Shown: positions 1 through 6,789, numbered from the stretch's first letter. The stretch: 26,215 bases of DNA from Candidatus Segatella intestinihominis (GCA_900548535.1 URLG01000036.1:1-26215), one strand, 5' to 3'. Made by a program: numbers and translations. The notes: generated from the letters alone by a model not told the origin.

Positions 1-94
1 CCACCGCCGTCCCCTCAAACGCCTCTTTCAAGGCTCTCGCCATCGGACAGCTGCCGGTGGCGAAGAATCCGTGTAGGAATAATATCTTCTTCAT
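1..94 (-). CDS. Alpha/beta hydrolase, N-terminal fragment
   Basis: The gene starts at 94 and runs off the left edge, so only about 31 residues are visible. They begin MKKILFLHGFFATGSCPMA, which has the beta-strand followed by HGF...GS typical of the oxyanion-hole region of small alpha/beta-hydrolase esterases (YqiA/YcfP-like). The catalytic Ser, Asp and His would lie outside the window, so activity cannot be judged. It lies 70 bp downstream of the DUF1016 nuclease gene on the same strand and may share its transcript. The family call rests on one short motif. Confidence 0.6.
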   Translation of the reverse strand, partial: MKKILFLHGFFATGSCPMARALKEAFEGTAV

Positions 95-164
95 GATCTA
101 ATTTTCAATGTCTTGTTTACTTTGTGTCTATTATCTTGTAGCAGAGATATTTGGAGGTACTAGC

Positions 165-1211
165 TTATCTTATATGTTGTAATCTAAATATTTCTTTCTG
201 CTTTTCTATTTCTTCCTTAAGTTGCTGTTCTGTAGGAAGATATGTAAGATATTTTGAAGCAAATAATTGCTTGCTGTCGTGCAAGATGGAAAATCTTGCG
301 ATATCTTGGCTGGTTTCCGAACAAAGAAGTATGCCAATGGTTGGATTGTCGCCTTCCGTGCGTTTCAGTTCATCATACATTCTTACATACATATCCATTT
401 GTCCTACGTCCTGATGGGTAATCTTGGTCGTCTTCAGGTCGATCAGTACAAAACATTTCATCAGGTAATTGTAGAATACCAGGTCTATGTAGTAGTCCTG
501 GGTATCGGTGATGATGTGCTGCTGTCGCTCTACGAAGGCATAGCCTTTACCCATCTCCATCAGAAACTTCTGAAGATGGGTGATGATGGCACTCTCCAGT
601 TCGCTTTCCGAGAAGCTCATGTCACGGGATAAGCCCAGGAATTCTGTCACCATTGGCGACTTGATGAACATGGCAGGTGAGTCTGCGTATCCTTTTGTAA
701 GGGTTTTCATCTCGTTCTCTACCTCATCCTTATGCTCATTGCTGGTTTGCAGAAGACGATAATAGTATTGGGAGGCAACATTGCGGTCGAGGGTTCTTGT
801 GCTCCACATTTGCTCTGACGACTCCTTTAAATACCATAGGCGAGCTTCTGCATCTGTAACTCTTAGAATACTCTTCAGATGGGTCCAAGTAAGATTTTGC
901 ACGCGCGCGTGCAAAATCTCACAATCAGGAAAATATTGGTATAATTGCTTGAAATAGGCAAGGTTACGAACACCATATCCGGAGCCGAACTCTGTTGTCA
1001 ACTGCTGAGATATGGACTTGATTAGCTGTATTCCATAATCTGCACGCTGCTTGCCAAGTTGCTCTTCTTCAACAATACGCTTGCCAATTTCCCAGTTTGA
1101 ACGTATCAAGACTTCGTTGATAGATTGATACGCCCTGTTTCTTGCCCTTGTGATGATGGTTCTGATATCATCTATAACATGTGCATCTATATTTATAATA
1201 TTCTTTTCCAT
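165..1211 (-). CDS. DUF1016/YhcG-type PD-(D/E)xK nuclease family protein
   Basis: A 348-residue protein with the two-part layout of the YhcG/DUF1016 family. The helical N-terminal domain (about 1-170) contains the family-like WEIGKRIVEEEQ and the YGVRNLAYFKQLY segment followed by LTWTHL. The C-terminal domain (about 175-330) is a PD-(D/E)xK fold: acidic D243 in YYIDLVFYN, then D258-L-K260 in CFVLIDLK, then Q271 and Y275 in the following helix. The core residues are present, so the nuclease fold looks intact. Members of this family are common in mobile and defence regions, but their role is poorly defined. The start at 1211 is followed directly by MEKNIINID. A 28-bp perfect palindrome lies inside the coding sequence and encodes ILHARVQNL between the two N-terminal blocks. 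The stop lies 70 bp before the hydrolase. Confidence 0.85.
   Translation of the reverse strand: MEKNIINIDAHVIDDIRTIITRARNRAYQSINEVLIRSNWEIGKRIVEEEQLGKQRADYGIQLIKSISQQLTTEFGSGYGVRNLAYFKQLYQYFPDCEILHARVQNLTWTHLKSILRVTDAEARLWYLKESSEQMWSTRTLDRNVASQYYYRLLQTSNEHKDEVENEMKTLTKGYADSPAMFIKSPMVTEFLGLSRDMSFSESELESAIITHLQKFLMEMGKGYAFVERQQHIITDTQDYYIDLVFYNYLMKCFVLIDLKTTKITHQDVGQMDMYVRMYDELKRTEGDNPTIGILLCSETSQDIARFSILHDSKQLFASKYLTYLPTEQQLKEEIEKQKEIFRLQHIR
892..919. repeat. 28-bp perfect palindrome inside the nuclease gene
   Basis: The left half is AGATTTTGCACGCG and the right half is its exact reverse complement, with no spacer. The centre is the alternating purine-pyrimidine run ACGCGCGCGT. It falls in frame in the DUF1016 gene and encodes ILHARVQNL without a stop. 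I checked the symmetry base by base; it breaks at 891/920. Confidence 0.95.
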
Positions 1212-1239
1212 CTATATATATTTTTTCATTTCTTTTTCC

Positions 1240-1335
1240 TTACTTCCCAATGACCGCTATAGCCGCTAGCAACATACTGCCACCTTGAGTGCCATCTTGA
1301 GTGCCATCTTGAGTATCATCTTGAGTATAAGCCAT
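1240..1335 (-). CDS. Possible 31-residue peptide with TQDG repeats
   Basis: A short open frame reads MAYTQDDTQDGTQDGTQGG, then a hydrophobic tail SMLLAAIAVIGK and a stop. The repetitive half is encoded by four 12-bp units. It ends 28 bp before the DUF1016 nuclease start and lies downstream of a possible TAnnTTTG element on the same strand. That would make it the first small gene of the transcript. No convincing ribosome-binding site is visible. It could equally be a non-coding repeat or the remnant of a TQDG-type linker from a larger protein. No function is assigned. Confidence 0.2.
   Translation of the reverse strand: MAYTQDDTQDGTQDGTQGGSMLLAAIAVIGK
1279..1326. repeat. Four 12-bp tandem repeats (GCCATCTTGAGT)
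   Basis: The consecutive units are GCCACCTTGAGT, GCCATCTTGAGT, GCCATCTTGAGT and ATCATCTTGAGT. The unit length is a multiple of three, so copy-number change would not shift the reading frame of the small peptide on the minus strand. Confidence 0.95.
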
Positions 1336-1366
1336 GCTCAACTCCCATATTAGCGCAATATATCTG

Positions 1367-1374
1367 CAAAAATA
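1367..1374 (-). promoter_or_regulatory. Possible -7 element (TATTTTTG) ahead of the nuclease
   Basis: On the minus strand this reads TATTTTTG, fitting the Bacteroidota TAnnTTTG form. It precedes the 31-residue frame and the DUF1016 gene. I see no TTG at the expected distance, and the surroundings are A/T-rich, so the match could be chance. Confidence 0.3.
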
Positions 1375-1490
1375 CAAAAAAATATTCAGAAAAGTGATCT
1401 TATGGATGGATTTTGTTTGCAGGGTGAACTTGATTTAACCTTATTTTATAAGATAGAGGGATGTTGAGCGATATTTTGAAAAGCCTAAAT

Positions 1491-1524
1491 CCTTAATGAC
1501 CTTAATGACCGTGACCTTAATGAC
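1491..1524. repeat. Three CCTTAATGAC direct repeats
   Basis: Copies begin at 1491, 1500 and 1515. The first two share one base and the third follows a 5-bp spacer (CGTGA). They sit 47 bp before the first promoter base of the antitoxin gene, in the stretch 1336-1571, which otherwise holds no gene that I can see. Confidence 0.85.
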
Positions 1525-1571
1525 CGGAAATTATAATTTTTCATAAAAAGAACATTATATGATACTTTTGC

Positions 1572-1602
1572 TTGTTTATCCCAAGAACATTTCTTATCTT
1601 TG
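1572..1602 (+). promoter_or_regulatory. Bacteroidota promoter of the HipB-like gene
   Basis: TTG at 1572-1574, a 20-bp spacer, then TATCTTTG at 1595-1602 match the TTTG-N19-21-TAnnTTTG pattern. Transcription would begin a few bases after 1602. This excludes the in-frame start at 1572 for the antitoxin and supports the ATG at 1635. Confidence 0.75.
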
Positions 1603-1634
1603 CACGAAAAGTACAATATAATACACTACTTGAT

Positions 1635-1835
1635 ATGAAAATTCAAGAAGTAATGAAATTGCAGCGTAAGGCTTTGGGGATTACCCAGCAAGACCTCGCT
1701 GACATGTCTGAGATAGCCATTTCAACCATCAAGAAAATAGAGAGCGGTAAAGGCAACCCATCCCTATCGACGGTTGAAAAAATCATGGATATCCTTGGCA
1801 TGGAGGTTAAATATGAGATTCGTCAAACCGTTTAA
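1635..1835 (+). CDS. HipB-like XRE-family helix-turn-helix antitoxin
   Basis: A 66-residue single-domain DNA-binding protein. The XRE helix-turn-helix spans about residues 6-58: QRKALGITQQDLADMSEIAI, then STIKKIESGKGNPSLSTVEK with the characteristic S-T-I...E-x-G-x-x-x-P-S recognition pattern, and a final ILGMEVKYEI strand. It sits directly upstream of HipA remnants, the usual Bacteroidota arrangement of HipB, a separate HipA N-domain and the HipA kinase. Such antitoxins bind their own operator and neutralise the kinase. Because the toxin here is broken, this is probably an orphan antitoxin or autoregulator. The ATG at 1635 is preferred because the longer frame would start inside the promoter. 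Confidence 0.85.
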   Translation: MKIQEVMKLQRKALGITQQDLADMSEIAISTIKKIESGKGNPSLSTVEKIMDILGMEVKYEIRQTV

Positions 1836-1838
1836 ATA

Positions 1839-1994
1839 TTACCTGTTTTTACCAATATGCTTCCAGAAGGAGCAAACAGAAAGATAGTCTGCAGAAGTTG
1901 GCGATTGGATGAGAAGGATTTCTTTGGACTTCTTCTGAAGATAGCAACCTATGATACGATAGGAGCCATAACAGTAAAAGAAGTAGAATCATGA
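1839..1994 (+). pseudogene. Remnant of HipA N-terminal domain protein
   Basis: Read in frame from 1839 this gives LPVFTNMLPEGANRK, then WRLDEKDFFGLLLKIATYDTIGAITV and a stop. It resembles the C-terminal half of the small HipA N-domain protein of Bacteroidota (FF..MLPEGAN...). The expected start, ATGAGATTCGTC at 1814, is present and overlaps the antitoxin stop. It is in a different frame and lacks the first half of the domain, so an internal deletion with frameshift has removed it. The stop overlaps the next start as ATGA, showing the original operon design. Confidence 0.7.
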
Positions 1995-2521
1995 AAGAAT
2001 TAAATCATTGCCCATCCACCCTTGCAGATGGGTTTTCCATTTATTCTCCTACAGCTTGCAAAAAACTGTTTGATGGTCAGAAAGTGTCGCATTTGCTTAA
2101 TTTTGAAATAGATGAAATCAGTAAGACTTCAGAGACCATGATAGCCATGAGACGTATCTCTGTTTCTGGAGCTCAGGAGAAATTTCCTGCAGTGATAGAG
2201 AATGGAATCATCAGAATCTCGCAGACGGATGAACGCTCTCGCTATATCCTGAAGCCTGCACCTTTGGACAACACGCTCTATACTAGGAAGCAGATTCCTG
2301 CTAACGAGCATCTTACCATGCAAATAGCTTCACAGGTATATGGTATCATTACTGCAGAAAACGGTCTTTGCTCTACCCCTCATGGAGATATGGTATATAT
2401 ACCATCAGCTATTGCCATCTTTCTTCTTTCAGGGTCTCAAAGGGGATGTTTGTCAATGCAGGAGAGGTGCTTGGGTTATCTGGAAGTTCCGGAAAGTCAA
2501 CTGGCCCTCATCTGCACCTGA
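1991..2521 (+). pseudogene. Truncated HipA-like Ser/Thr kinase toxin
   Basis: The frame starts MKELNHCPSTLADGFSIYSP. It contains the HipA kinase N-lobe signature ISVSGAQEKFPAVIENG, the substrate-positioning ILKPAP and the PANEHLTMQIASQVYGI helix. Homology stops near base 2400 after GDMVYI. What follows (PSAIAIFLLSG...) looks like out-of-frame translation of an M23 peptidase gene. The C-lobe is absent, including the catalytic aspartate and metal-binding segment, so kinase activity is not expected. Intact HipA proteins are several hundred residues, and only about 135 genuine residues remain here. The break coincides with a 16-bp palindrome. Confidence 0.8.
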
Positions 2522-2592
2522 CAACAAAAAAGGATGGCAAGGTGTTTGACCCTGTCATCCTTCTGAAGTATGTTCAATGCATTACAAAGTAG
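2386..2592 (+). pseudogene. M23 peptidase C-terminal remnant
   Basis: In the +1 frame relative to the HipA remnant, the sequence reads RYGIYTISYCHL, VSKGMFVNAGEVLGLSG and SGKSTGPHLHLTTKKDGK, ending in FDPVILLKYV. This is the end of an M23 (lysostaphin-type) metallopeptidase, including the HLH zinc-ligand motif of GPHLHL. The upstream part with the first zinc ligands is missing, and no start codon gives a complete domain. In Bacteroidota such peptidases occur in cell-wall remodelling and in conjugative elements. Here it marks the far side of a deletion or recombination that also truncated the HipA gene. Confidence 0.7.
2390..2405. repeat. 16-bp palindrome at the HipA/M23 junction
   Basis: ATGGTATATATACCAT is perfectly self-complementary and lies exactly where HipA similarity ends and M23 similarity begins. 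Both frames read plausibly through part of it, so the breakpoint cannot be placed to the base. Confidence 0.9.
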
Positions 2593-2605
2593 TGCTTGAT
2601 TAGCA

Positions 2606-3004
2606 TCATTGCTTCTTGCATTTTACCCAAATAGCTTCGTCACCTATAGACATTTTCATCTCTGAAACTGTAGATGTTGCAGTAATGATGGTATAAGAAG
2701 CAAATAGTTCACCCTCAACATATGTGTTTAGTGTGTTTCCTTTCAAAGACCATGTTCCTCGGCCTGTACCGAAATATCCAGACCCGTAATAAGAACCGTC
2801 AGCATTGAATGTGGCGTAAGTCTTTCTGAAAGGCCAGTCAACATAAGTGCCAGACTCCGATGTCTTTACTGCTGTCATCTCCCAGGTTCCCACAATCATA
2901 GACTTATCATAGTCTCCATTGTCAGAATCATCATCACTACTGCATGATATGAATGCAAAAGATGCTACCACAAGGGCAAGAAGGAAAAATAAATACTTTT
3001 TCAT
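2606..3004 (-). CDS. Lipocalin-like surface lipoprotein
   Basis: A 132-residue secreted protein. Residues 1-20 are a lipoprotein signal peptide (MKKYLFFLLALVVASFAFIS) and Cys21 is the acylation site. The following SSDDDSD fits the acidic export signal that sends Bacteroidota lipoproteins to the outer surface. The mature part contains IVGTWEMTAV near 43-52, then FNADGSYYGSG and GRGTWSLKGNTL. This G-x-W / W-x-L-x-G-N-x-L pattern is that of small lipocalin-like beta-barrel proteins of Bacteroidota, whose ligands are mostly unknown. The start at 3004 is chosen over an upstream in-frame ATG because it gives a perfect signal peptide. The upstream extension has no signal. Confidence 0.8.
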   Translation of the reverse strand: MKKYLFFLLALVVASFAFISCSSDDDSDNGDYDKSMIVGTWEMTAVKTSESGTYVDWPFRKTYATFNADGSYYGSGYFGTGRGTWSLKGNTLNTYVEGELFASYTIITATSTVSEMKMSIGDEAIWVKCKKQ

Positions 3005-3072
3005 AATGTTACTTTTTAAATTAATAATATTTTTTCTATGTTTTGTTTTGATAATCCTGTTGATGAAGGTGA

Positions 3073-3318
3073 CTACCAACCGCAATTATCGTCATAGCAC
3101 TCATCATTCTCGATGCCTTCATACTCATCACGATCGCAATAACTACTATCATGATAGTCTTCGTAAGAACAATCATGGTCGCAGCAACAGTCATCATAAC
3201 CATCTTCATAGCCACGAGCATAATTTTCATGGTCTGAGGTATTATTACCAGCGTTGCGATGCGCTTTCTTTTGGCTGTTTGAAACGCCGCTTGAAAATAA
3301 AAAATCGAATAGTCCCAT
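3073..3318 (-). CDS. Small Asp/Tyr/Cys/His-rich protein of unknown function
   Basis: An 81-residue protein beginning MGLFDFLFSSGVSNSQKKAH. Residues 30-81 are dominated by D, E, Y, C, H and N, including DDCCCDHDC (42-50) and later isolated Cys in SYCDRDE, DECYDDNC and the final GW. The composition suggests metal binding or an acidic disordered tail, but no family is recognised. The amphipathic start MGLFDFLFSSG resembles short N-termini of Bacteroidota phage or plasmid proteins, which is a weak hint only. A TACCTTTG promoter element 32 bp upstream on the same strand and lack of overlap with other genes support expression. It lies between the defence-operon terminator and the lipoprotein gene. 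Confidence 0.55.
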   Translation of the reverse strand: MGLFDFLFSSGVSNSQKKAHRNAGNNTSDHENYARGYEDGYDDCCCDHDCSYEDYHDSSYCDRDEYEGIENDECYDDNCGW

Positions 3319-3349
3319 ACCTTTTTCTATTAATGTTTAACTTCTGGTG

Positions 3350-3357
3350 CAAAGGTA
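3350..3357 (-). promoter_or_regulatory. -7 element (TACCTTTG) of the 81-residue gene
   Basis: The minus strand reads TACCTTTG, identical to the elements of both IS66 genes in this window. The start codon is 32 bp downstream. No TTG lies 20 bp upstream; a perfect inverted repeat occupies that region instead, which may be an operator. Confidence 0.5.
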
Positions 3358-3361
3358 TGAA

Positions 3362-3390
3362 TTGATTGTGCAGTCTATCTGCACAATCAA
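3362..3390. promoter_or_regulatory. 12-bp inverted repeat, candidate operator
   Basis: The arms TTGATTGTGCAG and CTGCACAATCAA are exact complements around a 5-base spacer (TCTAT). It covers the -33 region of the 81-residue gene. It is not followed by a T-run on either strand, so it is not a standard terminator. It could be a repressor site or an RNA stem. Confidence 0.6.
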
Positions 3391-3410
3391 AAGAATGTGC
3401 AAAAATGATA

Positions 3411-3446
3411 GAAAAAAAAGCAGAAAGAATTATTTCTTCCTGCTTT
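3411..3446 (-). terminator. Intrinsic terminator of the defence operon
   Basis: In the minus-strand RNA, AAAGCAGGAAGAA pairs with UUCUUUCUGCUUU (13 bp with one G-U pair) around a 4-base loop, and the stem runs into eight consecutive U. It starts 19 bp after the McrC stop. No comparable structure was found between the upstream genes. Confidence 0.85.
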
Positions 3447-3464
3447 AATATGTTATTTGACCAA

Positions 3465-4793
3465 TTATAATTGCCTTAATGTATCTACAAAGTATGCTTC
3501 TTTTGCTTTCATCTTTTCACAGAAGTCTGCATAAGATGTGGACGTATGACAAATCTCAATACCTAATATATATAGTGATGCAGATGAGTCCTTCAACCGT
3601 GATTTTGGAATTTTCTGCAGTCTCTCAGACAAAGGAGCTATAAAAACTCCTTTCGAGGCCTGTAAGTTAGTGATGTATGTGATTAACTGATGAAGGTCAT
3701 CACGATTAACTTTTGAAACCTTTTCATAACTTTCAAGCTTCTTGTATTTTGCATCGAGAACAATATCATCTTTATAGAAATCTGGATAACGGATTCCACT
3801 ATGATCTTCAAACAAATAGATGCCACCTTTATGTTTCTTGTTTTCAGGATGCTTGAAGCCCTCTTTTTGTAGAATGGTATTCATATACTCTTCCCAAAGC
3901 CAGGCTCCATCAAACAGAATACCGCAAATCTCCTCATCTGTTTCTCCGTACTTTACTTCTTCCATTCTTAGAATTTGTAAGCAAAGGCATTGCAGGGGCT
4001 GGTATTCCGTATAGTAAGGATGACTCTTATGTCTTAGGTTCTTACCAATAATTGCACTTCGCTCATTTTTGTTATATGAAGGAGTTAGTGAAATTATAGA
4101 TTTTACATTGTCTATAGTTTCCTGGTCTAAACCTAATACGGATTGACCATATCTCTTTGACTTCATAAACTCAATTGTATGACGGATTAACTCTGTCATG
4201 TCATTGTCATAGGTATATTCACGAGTGGAGTATGCCACATTTCCTGCAAACGGAATGTTTTGGGCAATATGGCGTCCCCAGTCAATAGTACCTTTTAATT
4301 TTGCGTCATTATGTTTGAAGTTCTGATACTCTCTGTATATGCCCTGACGCATTGCGTTCTTTAGCAAGTGAGGGAACATAAACATGATAAAGTCAAATAC
4401 ATCCTCTTTTTCGTTGTTGTGATTAAGGTCAAAGAGATTGAATGAAAAGACCTTTTGAAGCATGTAATGTAAGAGATAGTCGTCGCGTCCTTCGTCAAAG
4501 CGGGATTTAATTTTTATCTGCAGGTTTCCAACACCGATAAACCCCATCACATTTCCTGTGGTAATACGTACCTTTGCAGAGTCACTTGTATTTAGAATGG
4601 TCATAACAGAAGCTTCACCGACTTTATCGTCAGAATCCTCTATACTATAGGGAAATATTAGCAGATTCTCATTTTCATGACATAATTGAGCTATTGTCTT
4701 GTCGGCAATAGGGAATAAAGCTGAGACATCTTTACGAAGAAATATCCCAGCTTTCACCTGTCCAATATTATTGTCTGTTAAGTTAATTCTCAT
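3465..4793 (-). CDS. mcrC: McrC-like PD-(D/E)xK nuclease subunit
   Basis: The 442-residue partner of the McrB motor. The N-terminal part (about 1-190) is the McrC-type beta-rich region with IKIKSRFDEG. The C-terminal nuclease shows WLWEEYMNTIL (298-308), YPDFYKDDIVLDAKYK with D338, D347 and K349 as the PD...DxK core, and HQLITYI with Q369 as the Q-x-x-x-Y helix. All catalytic positions are present, so it should be active when driven by McrB. The start at 4793 overlaps the McrB stop by 11 bp. A longer in-frame start 57 bp upstream lies deep in mcrB and adds a non-conserved tail. It is the last gene of the long minus-strand array and is followed by a terminator. Confidence 0.93.
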   Translation of the reverse strand: MRINLTDNNIGQVKAGIFLRKDVSALFPIADKTIAQLCHENENLLIFPYSIEDSDDKVGEASVMTILNTSDSAKVRITTGNVMGFIGVGNLQIKIKSRFDEGRDDYLLHYMLQKVFSFNLFDLNHNNEKEDVFDFIMFMFPHLLKNAMRQGIYREYQNFKHNDAKLKGTIDWGRHIAQNIPFAGNVAYSTREYTYDNDMTELIRHTIEFMKSKRYGQSVLGLDQETIDNVKSIISLTPSYNKNERSAIIGKNLRHKSHPYYTEYQPLQCLCLQILRMEEVKYGETDEEICGILFDGAWLWEEYMNTILQKEGFKHPENKKHKGGIYLFEDHSGIRYPDFYKDDIVLDAKYKKLESYEKVSKVNRDDLHQLITYITNLQASKGVFIAPLSERLQKIPKSRLKDSSASLYILGIEICHTSTSYADFCEKMKAKEAYFVDTLRQL

Positions 4794-6789
4794 CGACCAA
4801 TTCGTTATCATTAATATTTGAGTTGCTTTCTTTGGTATCGAAGTAAGCATTTCTCAACTTCTCCATGATTTCTTCTGATTTGCGGAAACCACGGATATAT
4901 TCTCGAAGCAATGGTTCGATATTCATATTCCACAGCTTTTCAAAGTTTCCACCATTATCACCCAACTTTAAGAAGTATGATGGTCCAACCTGGTAGGCAG
5001 GTCCAAGCCCTTCAATCTTGGATATCTCATTATTCAATCTTACCATAACATTCTTTGCCTTAGTGGCACATTCGAGTTTGTCGAGCATAGATTGTGTATC
5101 TTCTGGCTTTATTTCCTTCCAAGTGAATCTGCGACGCATAGCAAAGTCCATGCTCTCGATACTACGGTCTATATCATTCATTGTACCAAGAATGAATACG
5201 TTTTCAGGAATATAAAATCCTTCTGCAAATGCATCTGTTTCAGGGACAAGGTTCTGATATTGAGTCTTTACTCGAATATCTTTCTTGCCTCTATAACCAG
5301 GGTCAATAGCGTAGAATAGTTCACCAAATATTTTTGAAGCCTCTCCACGATTGATTTCATCAATGATGAAAACAAAATCTTTTTTGACTACGTTACTTGC
5401 TGTTAATGTTGAAATGTTCTTTTGTTTGTACACTTCTTTAAGTACAGCCCAGTAAGCAGAAGCATGACAACCTCCGATAGCATCCCTTACTGCATCGCTA
5501 ATGTTTGAAATATTGTTCAAAGACTCTGTTGTAGTAAATACTTTTGCAAGTTTTGCCAATCTGTCAAAAGAAACGGTATAAGTACGATTACTACTAGTTC
5601 CAGGAGTTTTCAGTTCTATGTTATTAAAGTCTGTAACCTTAACCACTTCCATGGATTTTCCGTTTGTTTTGAGCTTAAATTCATTCAAATCACCATTATT
5701 AATTTTATCAATAACTGTATTATATTTATCATTCAGTGATTTTTCTTCCGATAACTCAGTGAGAGTTTTTTTGCTGTCCTCCAAATTCTTGATAGCTTTT
5801 TTGCAAAACTCTTTAAAAATGCCATCTTTACGCTCAAATCCCATCTGTCCATCAGACATCATAATAGGTCGGAGCCCTTCTACAAAATCAGTATAGTCAT
5901 AAGAAGGATGAAACTGCACAAAGCACATTTCGTCTTTACCACATCCCATTTCTTTTGCTATGGCCTGTGCCATAAAGGTCTTACCTGTACCAGGAGCACC
6001 TGTCAGAACTAAGTTCTTGCTTTCTTTAAGCAAGTCAATATATTTTTGATACATCATAGTGCAGTCTATTTTTGTTTCAACAAGATCATTTTCATTATCT
6101 TCCTTGTCAGTATCTGTGTTTTTTAATAATGTCCTATTATAGTACCACAATACCGTTTGGGCAGTAAGTGGCATACTTTGAATACATCCATTATTCTTTA
6201 TTTCGTCATTGATGGACAAAATCAATTCATCCTCTTTCTCAATCTCTGGAATAACGTATTGATCCAGTAATTCGTAAAAATGAACAAGCTTCAGACCAGC
6301 CTTTCGTGGCTTAACTTCTAAAAGCTTGCATAAATTCTTATATACGTCATTTTTATAAAAAGTATATTTCTGAGGATTATGGAATGTCAGGAAACAACTG
6401 ATAAGTCGCTCATCACACATTGCACTCGTATGATTGGTAAATTTTGCTTTGATCTTATCATCCCATAATGTTTTGCAACTTTCAGTAAAGTATTCAACTC
6501 TTTCTTGCAGAAGGGTGTTTTCATCAAACAGTGCTCTAAAGAGTTTTCTATACTCTTCTGGTTCATATTTCACAAAATTTCTAATTGCGGTAATCTGTGA
6601 ACTAAAACATAGATTCTTAAATTCCAGTGAATTAATCTCTTTAGAAAAATCTACAGCATTAGGGTCTGGGTGTCCATTTTGTCTGGACACCAATTCCCAT
6701 TTATATAATTCTTCTAAGTTAGAATCACCATTTAATCCATATTGGATTTGGTGATTCTTGAATAATGTAACTATATCTCTTAAATTCAT
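4783..6789 (-). CDS. mcrB: McrB-like AAA+ GTPase subunit
   Basis: A 668-residue motor ATPase/GTPase. Residues 1-240 are a helical N-terminal specificity region without the classical E. coli McrB DUF3578 appearance; it includes FLTFHNPQKYTFYKNDVY. The AAA+ core has Walker A GAPGTGKT (264-271), FVQFHPSYDYTDFVEGLRP (289-307), Walker B FVFIIDEINRGEASKIFGEL (472-491) and the McrB-type GTMNDIDRS (535-543) with MRRRF (551-555). Walker A and Walker B are about 200 residues apart, so an inserted domain (about 345-455) is present. It starts inside the helicase stop codon (ATGA) and overlaps mcrC. McrB-type rings translocate DNA with GTP and recruit McrC; here the DNA signal recognised is unknown. The coding sequence is more AT-rich than the helicase next to it. 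Confidence 0.93.
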   Translation of the reverse strand: MNLRDIVTLFKNHQIQYGLNGDSNLEELYKWELVSRQNGHPDPNAVDFSKEINSLEFKNLCFSSQITAIRNFVKYEPEEYRKLFRALFDENTLLQERVEYFTESCKTLWDDKIKAKFTNHTSAMCDERLISCFLTFHNPQKYTFYKNDVYKNLCKLLEVKPRKAGLKLVHFYELLDQYVIPEIEKEDELILSINDEIKNNGCIQSMPLTAQTVLWYYNRTLLKNTDTDKEDNENDLVETKIDCTMMYQKYIDLLKESKNLVLTGAPGTGKTFMAQAIAKEMGCGKDEMCFVQFHPSYDYTDFVEGLRPIMMSDGQMGFERKDGIFKEFCKKAIKNLEDSKKTLTELSEEKSLNDKYNTVIDKINNGDLNEFKLKTNGKSMEVVKVTDFNNIELKTPGTSSNRTYTVSFDRLAKLAKVFTTTESLNNISNISDAVRDAIGGCHASAYWAVLKEVYKQKNISTLTASNVVKKDFVFIIDEINRGEASKIFGELFYAIDPGYRGKKDIRVKTQYQNLVPETDAFAEGFYIPENVFILGTMNDIDRSIESMDFAMRRRFTWKEIKPEDTQSMLDKLECATKAKNVMVRLNNEISKIEGLGPAYQVGPSYFLKLGDNGGNFEKLWNMNIEPLLREYIRGFRKSEEIMEKLRNAYFDTKESNSNINDNELVDEN

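Noticed and set aside
1572..1634. Upstream start for the HipB-like protein
   Set aside because: The segment contains the promoter elements and adds residues outside the helix-turn-helix domain.
2368..2592. Intact small M23 peptidase gene
   Set aside because: Only the last third of the domain is present and the first zinc ligands are missing, so it is listed as a remnant.
3005..3085. N-terminal extension of the lipoprotein
   Set aside because: It would bury the signal peptide behind 27 charged residues; the internal Met at 3004 gives a standard lipoprotein signal.
4794..4850. N-terminal extension of McrC
   Set aside because: It lies inside mcrB and adds a low-complexity tail; the start at 4793 matches the coupled-gene arrangement.
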